Assembly: GCF_030216305.1 (NCBI RefSeq)
Contig: NZ_JASOKT010000002.1
Location: forward strand, 124,001-188,000
DNA from: Actinotignum timonense
Lineage (GTDB): Bacteria; Actinomycetota; Actinomycetes; Actinomycetales; Actinomycetaceae
Length of the DNA stretch: 64,000 nucleotides
Direction of reading: 5' to 3'
Part shown: positions 36,893 through 44,215 of the stretch, piece after piece
Layout of the letters: each line of letters starts with the position of its first letter
How positions within the stretch are numbered: the stretch's first letter is position 1
Program-made: the position numbers and the translations under genes
Notes under the pieces: model-generated
Databases searched by the model: none
Told to the model about the DNA's origin: nothing
Seen by the model: only the letters and a program-made list of their open reading frames with translations

Positions 36893-37681
36893 TCAGTGCC
36901 CGCCGCGGGTGAGCAGGCGCGGCTGCGATTCCAGCCCGCGCAAGCCGTTCCACATAAAATTGACCACGTGCTCGGCTACCGTTTCTTTATCGGGTTGACG
37001 CACATCCACCCACCACTGGCCCACCTGGCCGAGCGCCCCGGCCAGCGTCTGCCCGTAAATGCGGGCGTATTGCGGAGAAATACCATTGCGCCCGAGCATG
37101 GGCGCCAGCAAATCCGAGGCATAATCAGCCACATCCGCGATCACGGTTGAGAAGGAATCCCCGCCCAGCGTGGCCGGCGAACGCTGCACGAGGAGGCGAA
37201 AACCGTCGTCGTTATGCTCAATATAATCCAGCACGGCGACGACGATGGACTCGAGCACCTCGCGCTCGGGCAGGCCAATGTTCATGCGCGCGGAAAGTAA
37301 TTCCGTGAGCGTGACGAGCTCGCGATCCACTACCACGTTGTAAATGCCTTCTTTGGAGCCGAAATGTTCGTACACAACCGGCTTGGAGACCTGGGCGGCC
37401 GCGGCGATTTCTTCGATGGAGACCCCGTCGAAACCCTGGGCCGCGAAAAGTTCGCGGGCCACGCCCACCAATTGTTTACGCCGGTCCGCTCGCGACATGC
37501 GCACCCGCTTCTTTTCCGGGGCGGGGGCAGGTGCGGGGGTCTGTGTCGTGGTCGGAGTGGAGGCATCCGCGGTGGTGGCAGCGGTGTTCTGTTCGATGTT
37601 CTGATCGGTGTGAGCGAGCGTATTATCGGCGGCGCGGGCGGCATCAATGCCGTTCGTGCCCTCAGGCGAGGTCTGTTTCAT
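36893..37681 (-). CDS. TetR-family transcriptional regulator
   Basis: A 262-residue repressor-type protein. The helix-turn-helix lies at about 60-105 (RRKQLVGVARELFAAQGFD, VSIEEIAAAAQVSKPVVYEHF), followed by an all-helical ligand domain. The first 55 residues form an unusual Ala/Thr/Pro-rich disordered extension. The downstream same-strand ABC-2 exporter is the likely target, since TetR genes often sit beside the exporters they control. MKQTSPEG was chosen as start; a longer frame runs into the tRNA region. Confidence 0.9.
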   Translation of the reverse strand: MKQTSPEGTNGIDAARAADNTLAHTDQNIEQNTAATTADASTPTTTQTPAPAPAPEKKRVRMSRADRRKQLVGVARELFAAQGFDGVSIEEIAAAAQVSKPVVYEHFGSKEGIYNVVVDRELVTLTELLSARMNIGLPEREVLESIVVAVLDYIEHNDDGFRLLVQRSPATLGGDSFSTVIADVADYASDLLAPMLGRNGISPQYARIYGQTLAGALGQVGQWWVDVRQPDKETVAEHVVNFMWNGLRGLESQPRLLTRGGH

Positions 37682-37751
37682 ACTCAGTATTATGCCAGGA
37701 GCGCTTCGGTCGGTTAGACTATATCGGTGCCGGCCCGCGCGTCGGCAGTTT

Positions 37752-37822
37752 TCCGCCATGGTGTAACGGCAACACAGCGGTCTTTGGAACCGTTATTCTA
37801 GGTTCGAATCCTAGTGGCGGAA
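37752..37822 (+). tRNA. tRNA-Gln (anticodon UUG)
   Basis: The acceptor stem TCCGCCA/TGGCGGA closes a full cloverleaf. D arm GTGT/ACAC, anticodon loop CTTTGGA with anticodon TTG, T arm CTAGG-TTCGAAT-CCTAG. The 3' CCA is not encoded. Its place just before glmU is usual in actinobacteria. Confidence 0.95.
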
Positions 37823-37890
37823 CGTTTTCGGGCGCAGCGTCAGCGCCCGTGGCGAAATATAGGGCGCATTGCCGCCAGAAAAGGGAAGGC

Positions 37891-39003
37891 ATGGATCTCT
37901 CCGCTGTCGTCATCCTGGCTGCTGGCCAGGGAACTCGCATGAAATCAGCCACCCCGAAACTTTTGCATGAGGTGTGCGGCCGCACGCTGCTCGGGCACGC
38001 CATCACCGCCGCGCGCAGCCTCAATCCCCGCCATATTGTTGTGGTGGTGCGCCACGAACGGGATCGGGTGGCTGCCCACGCGCTTGAGCTGGACGATTCG
38101 GTCATGATCGCCGATCAAGATGAGATCAAGGGCACCGGCCGCGCGGTGTGGTGCGGGATGGAAGCCCTGGGTGCGGGGGTGAGTGGCCCGGTTCTTGTGA
38201 TGGCCGGGGATACCCCGCTTTTGGGTGGGGAGATTCTCGGGGAGCTCGCGCGCGCCCACGGGAACAGTGTTCACGGCAGCAGTTCGTGCGGGAACACTGT
38301 TTACATGAACGACGACGCCGCTACCGCTCCGGCTGCCCCCGCCAACCCCGCTGTCACCGTGCTGAGCGCCCGGGTGCCTGATCCGGCTGGCTACGGGCGG
38401 ATTGTGCGTGATAGCCAGGGCACCATCTGCGCCGTCGTAGAAGATAAAGACGCAAGTGCGCAGCAGCGTGCCATCAACGAAATCAATACTTCTACCTATA
38501 TTTTCGATGCCGCGTTTTTGCGCGAGGCGCTGGCGACCCTGGGCACCGATAACGCGCAGGGGGAAATGTACCTGACCGATGTGGTGGCGCGGGCGTACCA
38601 GCTCGGCGCCGGGGTCGGTTCTTATGTAAGCAGTGATTACCTGGCTGTGGAGGGTGCGAATGACCTGGTCCAGCTGGCGGCCCTGCGCCGGGAAATGAAT
38701 CGACGCATCGGGGAAAAGTGGATGCGCAGCGGGGTGAGCATTATTGATCCGGCCACAGCGTGGATTGATGTCCAGGTGGAACTGGAGCCGGATTGCGTCG
38801 TCGAACCTAATACAATTTTGCGCGGAACCACGCGGGTAGCGCGGTTTGGGCACGTGGGGCCCGGGGAACTGAGCAATGTCATCGTGGAGGAAGGCGCGCG
38901 GGCGCGGCATGTGCACCTGCGCGATTGCCTCATTCCGGCCGGTAAATGTGCCCGGCACGCGATTGCGCTCGGGGAAGCCGCCCAGCACCGCTGCGGCGGG
39001 TAA
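37891..39003 (+). CDS. glmU: N-acetylglucosamine-1-phosphate uridyltransferase, GlmU lacking the acetyltransferase half
   Basis: GlmU normally has two activities: acetylation of glucosamine-1-phosphate and uridylylation to UDP-GlcNAc, for peptidoglycan. The N-terminal uridyltransferase is intact: LAAGQGTRMKS at residue 9, MAGDTPLL near 104, EINTSTYIFD near 194. The C-terminal beta-helix starts (GVSIIDPATAWID near 285) but stops at residue 370, where homologues continue another 110-130 residues with the acetyltransferase site. The last 30 residues lose the hexapeptide pattern. A 25-residue insertion (about 125-150) separates conserved blocks and carries two palindromes and a GAACGACGACGCC motif. 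AAGGGAAGG precedes the ATG. Confidence 0.85.
   Translation: MDLSAVVILAAGQGTRMKSATPKLLHEVCGRTLLGHAITAARSLNPRHIVVVVRHERDRVAAHALELDDSVMIADQDEIKGTGRAVWCGMEALGAGVSGPVLVMAGDTPLLGGEILGELARAHGNSVHGSSSCGNTVYMNDDAATAPAAPANPAVTVLSARVPDPAGYGRIVRDSQGTICAVVEDKDASAQQRAINEINTSTYIFDAAFLREALATLGTDNAQGEMYLTDVVARAYQLGAGVGSYVSSDYLAVEGANDLVQLAALRREMNRRIGEKWMRSGVSIIDPATAWIDVQVELEPDCVVEPNTILRGTTRVARFGHVGPGELSNVIVEEGARARHVHLRDCLIPAGKCARHAIALGEAAQHRCGG
38261..38304 (+). repeat. Two GGAACA-n-TGTT palindromes inside glmU
   Basis: GGAACAGTGTTCAC (38261-38274) and GGAACACTGTTTAC (38291-38304) lie in the non-conserved insertion of glmU. They match two sites just after the gene. Confidence 0.55.
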
Positions 39004-39033
39004 ACACTGTTCCGGCGGTAAACACCGTTTACC
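38999..39033. repeat. Paired palindromes after glmU
   Basis: GGTAAACACTGTTCC (38999-39013) overlaps the glmU stop, and GGTAAACACCGTTTACC (39017-39033) is a 7-bp inverted repeat with a 3-nt centre. Together with the copies inside the gene they give the form GTAAACA-n-TGTT(C/T)(C/A)C, like a repressor operator or a repeat. Confidence 0.55.
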
Positions 39034-39112
39034 GGGTAGCGGGTAGCGCCGCGATCGCATAAGCTGACAACGTCGAAAAACCCAAGCAGGCGAAACACAT
39101 CGGGGGAGCACA

Positions 39113-40096
39113 ATGAGCACGGGAATGCGGGTATCGAACGATAAGCGGCTGGTCCTAGCCACGGGCCGCGCCTATCCGGAGTTGGCGGAGGAGGTTGCGC
39201 GCTGCCTGCATATCAGCATGCTGCCCACCACCATCTACGATTTCGCAAATTCAGAAATTTACATCCGCTATGAGGAGTCGATCCGCGGGGCGGATGTTTT
39301 TATTATGCAGGCCTTCAGCAGCCCCATTAATAAATGGCTGATGGAGACGCTGCTCATGGTGGATGCCGCCAAGCGTGCCTCCGCCAAGCGCATCACCGTG
39401 GTGGCGCCGTACTACCCCTACGCTCGTCAGGACAAGAAGCACAAGGGCCGCGAACCGATTTCGGCGCGGCTGGTGGCCGATCTGCTCAAGACGGCCGGCG
39501 CGAACCGCATTATGAGCGTGGATCTGCACGCCGCGCAGAGCCAGGGTTTCTTCGACGGGCCGGTGGACCACCTGTGGGCGATGCCCACGCTGGTCGAATA
39601 TGTCCGCTCCATTATTACCGGCGACGACGCCGTTATGGTCTCACCCGATGCCGGCCGTATTAAGGTGGCCGAGCAGTGGTCCTCGCGCCTGGGCGGAATT
39701 CCGCTGGCTTTTGTGCATAAGACCCGCAATATTGAGAAGGCCAATACCGCGAAGGCTAACCGGGTTGTCGGCGATGTGGCCGGTAAGACCGCCATTATTG
39801 TTGACGACATGATCGATACCGCCGGCACGCTGGTCGGCGCGATTCGCGTGGTTAAGGATGCCGGCGCCAAGGACGTTATCGTGGCGGCCACCCACGCGTT
39901 GCTTTCCGGGGAAGCGGTCGAGCGGCTCTCCAATGCGCCGATTCGTGAACTCGTGGTGACCGACACCGTGCCGATTCCCGATGAGAAGCGTTTCAAGGGC
40001 TTGACGGTGCTTTCCATTGCCCCCACCCTGGCGCGCGCCATCGACGAAGTCTTCGAGGATGGCTCGGTGACCTCGCTATTTGACGGCGCGTACTAA
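39113..40096 (+). CDS. prs: Ribose-phosphate pyrophosphokinase (PRPP synthetase)
   Basis: Makes PRPP from ribose-5-phosphate and ATP for purine, pyrimidine, NAD, His and Trp synthesis. The 327 residues show YYPYARQDKKHKGREPISA near residue 100, the metal- and ATP-binding VDLHAAQSQGFF near 140, and the PRPP loop IIVDDMIDTAGTL near 225. GGGGGAG-like sequence precedes the ATG. glmU-prs is a standard bacterial gene pair; both feed nucleotide-sugar and nucleotide pools. Confidence 0.97.
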   Translation: MSTGMRVSNDKRLVLATGRAYPELAEEVARCLHISMLPTTIYDFANSEIYIRYEESIRGADVFIMQAFSSPINKWLMETLLMVDAAKRASAKRITVVAPYYPYARQDKKHKGREPISARLVADLLKTAGANRIMSVDLHAAQSQGFFDGPVDHLWAMPTLVEYVRSIITGDDAVMVSPDAGRIKVAEQWSSRLGGIPLAFVHKTRNIEKANTAKANRVVGDVAGKTAIIVDDMIDTAGTLVGAIRVVKDAGAKDVIVAATHALLSGEAVERLSNAPIRELVVTDTVPIPDEKRFKGLTVLSIAPTLARAIDEVFEDGSVTSLFDGAY

Positions 40097-40104
40097 AAAC
40101 GCAC

Positions 40105-40869
40105 GTGGTGGTCACATCGAGCTGGGCGCTGTCCGTACTTGTCTTCGCTACCGGGTTGGTGGGCGGCATTGTGGGATACCTGACCGGGGTGGCTTCGCTG
40201 GTCACCTACCCGGCTCTCCTGGCCCTCGGATTCCCGCCGATTACCGCCAATGTGACGAATGCGATCAATAATTTCGGGAGCAGCCTGGGCTCGGTGCTGA
40301 CCGGCTGGCGCTCCATGCGGGCGGTGCAGGCCTATCCGTTGTGGCCGCAGATGTTTATCAGCGCGGTGGGCGGAGCTATCGGCGCGGTGCTGCTGCTGGC
40401 TTTCGACCCGAAAGTTTTCGAGTTCGTGGTGCCCTGGCTGGTTCTCATCGCCACCCTTTCCACGCTGGTTGGCCCCTACCTGGAACGACGCGGCATCCAC
40501 GCGAATATTCCGGTTCCTACCTTCCTGGTGCTAGTGGGTGTGCTGGGCGTGTACGGAGGTTATTTCGGGGCGGCCTCGGCGGTTGTGTATCTTGGCATCG
40601 CCGCGATCCTCACCCCGATGACCACCCACGAGGCACTGCTGCTCAAATCTCCGGTGCTCGGCTGCGCAAATCTCACCGCGCTACTGTTCTTCATCTGGTC
40701 CGGGGAAGTGGATTACGCGGCGGCGCTGACCATGATGCTCGGCGGGCTGCTGGGCGGGATGGTTGGCCCGCACCTCCAGCGTTTCCTCCCCGGTGGTGTG
40801 GTGCGCTGGCTGGTCGGCATCTTCGGGACAGCGCTCGCGATCTGGCTGATGCTGCGGGCGTTGGGGTAG
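40105..40869 (+). CDS. TauE/SafE-family membrane transporter
   Basis: A 254-residue protein with about eight hydrophobic segments in two similar halves, typical of the TauE/SafE (DUF81) family linked to export of sulfonates, sulfite or related anions. The first helix contains GLVGGIVGYLTGVASLV, and the second half repeats GVYGGYFGAASAV. The GTG start is 8 bp after the prs stop. The substrate cannot be inferred from neighbours. Confidence 0.85.
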   Translation: MVVTSSWALSVLVFATGLVGGIVGYLTGVASLVTYPALLALGFPPITANVTNAINNFGSSLGSVLTGWRSMRAVQAYPLWPQMFISAVGGAIGAVLLLAFDPKVFEFVVPWLVLIATLSTLVGPYLERRGIHANIPVPTFLVLVGVLGVYGGYFGAASAVVYLGIAAILTPMTTHEALLLKSPVLGCANLTALLFFIWSGEVDYAAALTMMLGGLLGGMVGPHLQRFLPGGVVRWLVGIFGTALAIWLMLRALG

Positions 40870-40887
40870 GGCGGCGCGGCTGCCCTT

Positions 40888-40951
40888 AGTTCCTCATCCG
40901 CCACCGGCTCAGTTCCTCATCCGCCACCGGCTCAGTTCTTCATCCGCCACC
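40888..40951 (-). repeat. 23-bp tandem repeat made from the 3' end of the next gene
   Basis: AGTTCCTCATCCGCCACCGG plus CTC occurs at 40888-40910 and 40911-40933, and a third, slightly diverged copy begins at 40934 inside the minus-strand gene, covering its last codons. On the minus strand each copy ends in a stop (TGA, TGA, TAA); because 23 is not a multiple of three, the three stops lie in three frames. Confidence 0.85.
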
Positions 40952-41951
40952 CGCGCTGGCGGAATGCCTCGGCGAGGTGAGCGGTTGCGGGAACTTCGCC
41001 GCTCGCGATGCGTGGGAGCGCGGGTCTGCCCGGGTTGAACATCATGCGGACGAGCCGCCGAGGGAGGTGGAGATCCGGGTGGAAAAACTGAAGTTCGATC
41101 CAGCCGTAGCTGGTGCGGAGTTCGCGCCGCTGGCGATCTTTGACCTGCTGGGAGGCGTCTCGGTGAGGTGCGCCGTCGTACTCCACAATGATGCGCTGCT
41201 CCTCGAAAAGCATATCGGGTTGGCCGAGCGGGCAGCCGTCCGGGGCGAGAAGCCGCTGGTTGAGGCGCGGTTCCGGGAATCCCGCCATGGCGATAAGGAG
41301 TCGCAGCAGGGTTTCCATCGGCGAATCCGCGCCCACCCGCGCCCAGGCCAGCGCCGCGCGGAAGTGCGCCACAAAATTCCAGCTCGGGTGTTCTGCCAGG
41401 AAAGCCTCCAGTCCCTCGCGGGTGGCGTAGGGCGCCGACCTCCCCTCGAAGCGCTGGCGAGGAATGCGCAGGAGCGCGTCGATTGCCGCGATGAGCTGGT
41501 AAAACGATAGATCCGGCACGCTCGCTAGCACGGCGCGGGGCCGGGAGGCGATGCGCAGGTCCCCGCCGGGCGTGCAGATCGTTTCGATGTCGCTGTCCAG
41601 CAGTTGCGTGCGATCCCAGCGGATGAGGGGGTGGGGATGTTTGTCCTGTTTAGCGTGTGTAGATAGATCCACGGGCTTAGAGTCGTCCCATGTCGAGAAG
41701 CGGGGTGGGAGCGGTAAACCCCAGAGGCGCATTGCGGACATTCCTGTCACTACGCTTCGTGGGAATCTATGTTGCATAGCGATGAGGACATCGACTTCCG
41801 TAAAATCGCGGCGGGTGTCCCGGTAGATCCCCCGTGTCAATAGTTGGAAACAATTGCGCCGGGCGAGAGTTCGGGGCAACCCCAGAGCGTCCAGCTGTGC
41901 GAGGCTGAAGATGGGTGGGATTGGTACCGATTCACGGGGTTTATTGACCAT
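40932..41951 (-). CDS. AbiEi-like / DUF559-like protein
   Basis: A 339-residue protein of a type common in actinobacteria. Residues 10-110 resemble the AbiEi-type antitoxin region: a winged-helix-like start (LGLPRTLARRNCFQLLTRGIY) followed by a segment with RSVVTGMSAMRLWGLPL. Residues 210-300 resemble a DUF559/Vsr-like nuclease fold: QPDMLFEEQRIIVEYDG, then a helix and QFFHPDL, where D and E could bind metal. No AbiEii-type nucleotidyltransferase lies beside it, so it is a solitary gene. A role in DNA processing or phage defence is possible but unproven. ATG has no clear ribosome site. Confidence 0.6.
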   Translation of the reverse strand: MVNKPRESVPIPPIFSLAQLDALGLPRTLARRNCFQLLTRGIYRDTRRDFTEVDVLIAMQHRFPRSVVTGMSAMRLWGLPLPPRFSTWDDSKPVDLSTHAKQDKHPHPLIRWDRTQLLDSDIETICTPGGDLRIASRPRAVLASVPDLSFYQLIAAIDALLRIPRQRFEGRSAPYATREGLEAFLAEHPSWNFVAHFRAALAWARVGADSPMETLLRLLIAMAGFPEPRLNQRLLAPDGCPLGQPDMLFEEQRIIVEYDGAPHRDASQQVKDRQRRELRTSYGWIELQFFHPDLHLPRRLVRMMFNPGRPALPRIASGEVPATAHLAEAFRQRGWRMKN

Positions 41952-42084
41952 GAGGTGAGTATTCAGGCAAGTGGTGGTTCGGGCAAGCGGCTATCCACAG
42001 GAAGGTGCTGTTATCCACAGGTAGAAATCGCGCGGAAAGCCGCCAGTAAGCTCCACAGGGATCTCCGGGGTGGGGGCCAAAACG

Positions 42085-42169
42085 TAGTGCGAGTAAGAGC
42101 ACCGTTTTCGGCTGGTTTTGTGTCTCTTACGCGCACTTGACGGGGGTGGTGGTTTGAAATGCGCACTTT
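42085..42169 (-). repeat. Stem-loop/30-bp-unit element, copy 1
   Basis: Read on the minus strand: one 30-bp unit beginning AAGTGCGCATTTCAAACC, then a terminal hairpin with 15-nt arms (42085-42099 and 42124-42138, two mismatches) around a 24-nt loop. It matches copy 2 at 52396-52509 over nearly its whole length. Confidence 0.75.
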
Positions 42170-42328
42170 GTGTGTGGGGTAGGGGTGGTACGACGACGGC
42201 GCCAGCTGGCGGGGCGGATTCTGGCGGAGTTGGTGGTGGGGCAGCGGGGGTGTTCCGGGTTCGGGCGGTGGAGCTCCTCGGAACGTGAGGGGGCTGGTGG
42301 GGCAGGAAGGGCGCGTGTGTGTGAGGAG

Positions 42329-42353
42329 CGGCAAAAAACTTTGTTTTTTGCCG
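42329..42353. terminator. Perfect hairpin with A/U-rich stem
   Basis: CGGCAAAAAAC / GTTTTTTGCCG, 11-bp stem with a TTT loop. It could terminate transcription in either direction, but no gene ends nearby. Confidence 0.45.
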
Positions 42354-42664
42354 CCGTCGCCCTAAAATTGACGGCGTTGCTTCGGCGAGGGAGGGAGCTC
42401 GAAGCGCGGAATCACCCGGTCGTTGAATTGGGGAATCGCCCGGTCTACGGGATGGCGATTCTGGTAAGCCTGCGGGGCAGGGGAGCTGGGAATCGGGATT
42501 CGCGCTCGCGGACTCTTCCGTTATCGACGCGGCAGGCGCTCCTTCGGGTGGCCTGCTTTAACGAGGCCACCACCCGGCGCGGCGTGTGCGGCGCGGGTGT
42601 TCATATCGACAATATCGAGGTCAGCCCGCCACTCGGGTGACCGCTAATCTGACGAAGGAGAATC

Positions 42665-43306
42665 ATGGCTATTGATGCTGCGAAGCTGACTGCCGAAACC
42701 CGTGATGAATTTGGCAAGGGCGCGGCTCGCCGCCTGCGCCGCGATGGGCGCGTTCCCGCCGTGCTTTACGGGCACGGAATCGAGCCGGTGCACGTGCACC
42801 TGGATGCTCACGATCTGTTCCTCGCGGTCAAGGGCAATCCGAATGCTCTGGTCAGCCTCACCATCGACGGTGAACTGACCCTCGCGCTGGTCAAGGACAT
42901 TCAGCGTAACCCGCTCTCCCGCTCCATCGAGCATGTGGACTTCCTGCGCGTCAAGCGCGACGAAAAGGTCGAGGTTGAAATTCCGGTGGTCGTTGTGGGC
43001 GAACCGGCTCCCGGCCTTATCAACACCCTGGAACTCCTCAATATCCTGGTCTCCGCCCCGGCGATCGATATTCCGGAATCCATCGAGGTCAATGTGGAAG
43101 GTCTCGAAGATGGCGCTCGCGTGACCGTGGCCGACCTCAAGCTTCCCGAGGATGTGGAAGCCCTGGTCGATGGCGAAGAAATCGTGTCCCTGGTCATGGA
43201 GCCCCAGGTTGATAAGGCTCTGGAAGAAGCCGACGCCGCCATGGCCGAAGCTCAGGCAGAAGAAGCAGCCGAAGAAGCGGCAGCTTCCGAAGGTGCCGGC
43301 GAGTAA
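42665..43306 (+). CDS. rplY: 50S ribosomal protein L25 (Ctc type)
   Basis: Binds 5S rRNA in the large subunit. The L25 domain is at residues 1-95 (FGKGAARRLRRDGRVPAVLYG near 16, conserved EHVDFLRV near 90), followed by the C-terminal TL5/Ctc domain and a 30-residue Ala/Glu tail. The 213-residue length fits the long Ctc form. AAGGAG stands 6 bp before ATG. Neighbouring pth downstream is the common pairing. The first quoted motif is abbreviated around its key basic residues. Confidence 0.96.
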   Translation: MAIDAAKLTAETRDEFGKGAARRLRRDGRVPAVLYGHGIEPVHVHLDAHDLFLAVKGNPNALVSLTIDGELTLALVKDIQRNPLSRSIEHVDFLRVKRDEKVEVEIPVVVVGEPAPGLINTLELLNILVSAPAIDIPESIEVNVEGLEDGARVTVADLKLPEDVEALVDGEEIVSLVMEPQVDKALEEADAAMAEAQAEEAAEEAAASEGAGE

Positions 43307-43343
43307 TTCGGCGATGCACCTCACTCGCCACGAGTGACTCTTA

Positions 43344-43374
43344 CGCGGCCGCGGACGCAATGTCCGCGGCCGCG
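43344..43374 (+). terminator. Terminator after rplY
   Basis: A perfect 13-bp stem (CGCGGCCGCGGAC / GTCCGCGGCCGCG) with a 5-nt loop, followed by GGCGTCGTCGTAAAAAA about 10 bp later. Confidence 0.85.
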
Positions 43375-43468
43375 TGCCGTGTCGGCGTCGTCGTAAAAAA
43401 TATGAAGTACGCAGAGGCGGAACAATCCCGGGCAAGCGGGTACGGTTGAATATGCACAGGAGGAACGC

Positions 43469-44056
43469 ATGTACGCTGTTGTTGGATTAGGCAATCCCGG
43501 TGCTACCTATGCCGGAACTCGCCACAATTGTGGGCATATGGTGGTGGCGGAGCTCGCCGCGCGTTGCGGGGGGCAGTTGCGCTCGCACGGCGCCACCCAG
43601 ACGAACCAGCTTTCCGCGCGGGTGGGGGTGGCGCCCGGGCAGGCCGGTGAGCAGGTCATTCTTGCCACGTGCCAGTGTTACATGAATACCTCGGGCGGGC
43701 CGGTCAGCGCGCTGCTGCGCTATTACGACTGCCCGGTGGAGAATCTTATTGTGGTTCACGATGAGCTTGATCTCCCCTTCGGGACTCTGCGCCTCAAGCG
43801 CGGCGGGGGCGAAGGCGGGCATAACGGGCTCAAGTCGATTTCGCAGTCCACGGGCTCGAAGGATTATATTCGGCTGCGTTTCGGTATCGGCCGGCCGCCC
43901 GGGCGCCAGGACCCTTCCGATTTTGTGCTGCGGCCCTTTAGCTCGACGGAGCGCAAGGAGCTTGATGTGCTTATCGCGCAGGCCGCGGACGCCGTGGAGG
44001 ATGTGCTGCGCAACGGGCTGGAAAGCGCCACGATGCGTTTGCATACGAAGCATTAG
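43469..44056 (+). CDS. pth: Peptidyl-tRNA hydrolase
   Basis: Releases tRNA from prematurely dropped peptidyl-tRNA. The 195 residues show GLGNPGATYAGTRHNCG with the catalytic His near residue 21, CYMNTSGGPV near 70, and DLPFGTLRLKRGGGEGGHNG near 100. AGGAGG precedes ATG with good spacing. Lies between rplY and mfd, a familiar order in actinobacteria. Confidence 0.96.
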   Translation: MYAVVGLGNPGATYAGTRHNCGHMVVAELAARCGGQLRSHGATQTNQLSARVGVAPGQAGEQVILATCQCYMNTSGGPVSALLRYYDCPVENLIVVHDELDLPFGTLRLKRGGGEGGHNGLKSISQSTGSKDYIRLRFGIGRPPGRQDPSDFVLRPFSSTERKELDVLIAQAADAVEDVLRNGLESATMRLHTKH

Positions 44057-44215
44057 CCGGCGGCGTGGAGCGGCGGCGCCGCGGCATACGGCGCGGATCC
44101 GCGCAAATACGGCGCCGAACCGCCCGCGCTGCGCGCTAAATCGCCGGCACCGCGCCCGCGCTGCGCCGAGCGAGAACCGAAACCCCAGAAGGACGAGGAA
44201 GGAAACGAGCGTCCC

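Larger units (their letters stand above)
41952..42664. other. 713-bp gene-poor region
   Basis: It contains the stem-loop repeat at 42085-42169, a copy of the dispersed motif with extended flank (GGTACGACGACGGCGCCAGC, then TGG, at about 42184), and a U-rich hairpin at 42329-42353. A 156-codon frame at 42170-42640 begins inside the repeat, lacks a ribosome site and looks non-coding. AAGGAG before 42665 serves rplY. Confidence 0.5.

Noticed and set aside
42170..42640. 156-codon open frame upstream of rplY
   Set aside because: It begins inside the stem-loop repeat, has no ribosome site, and is rich in Arg and Gly like non-coding GC-rich DNA.
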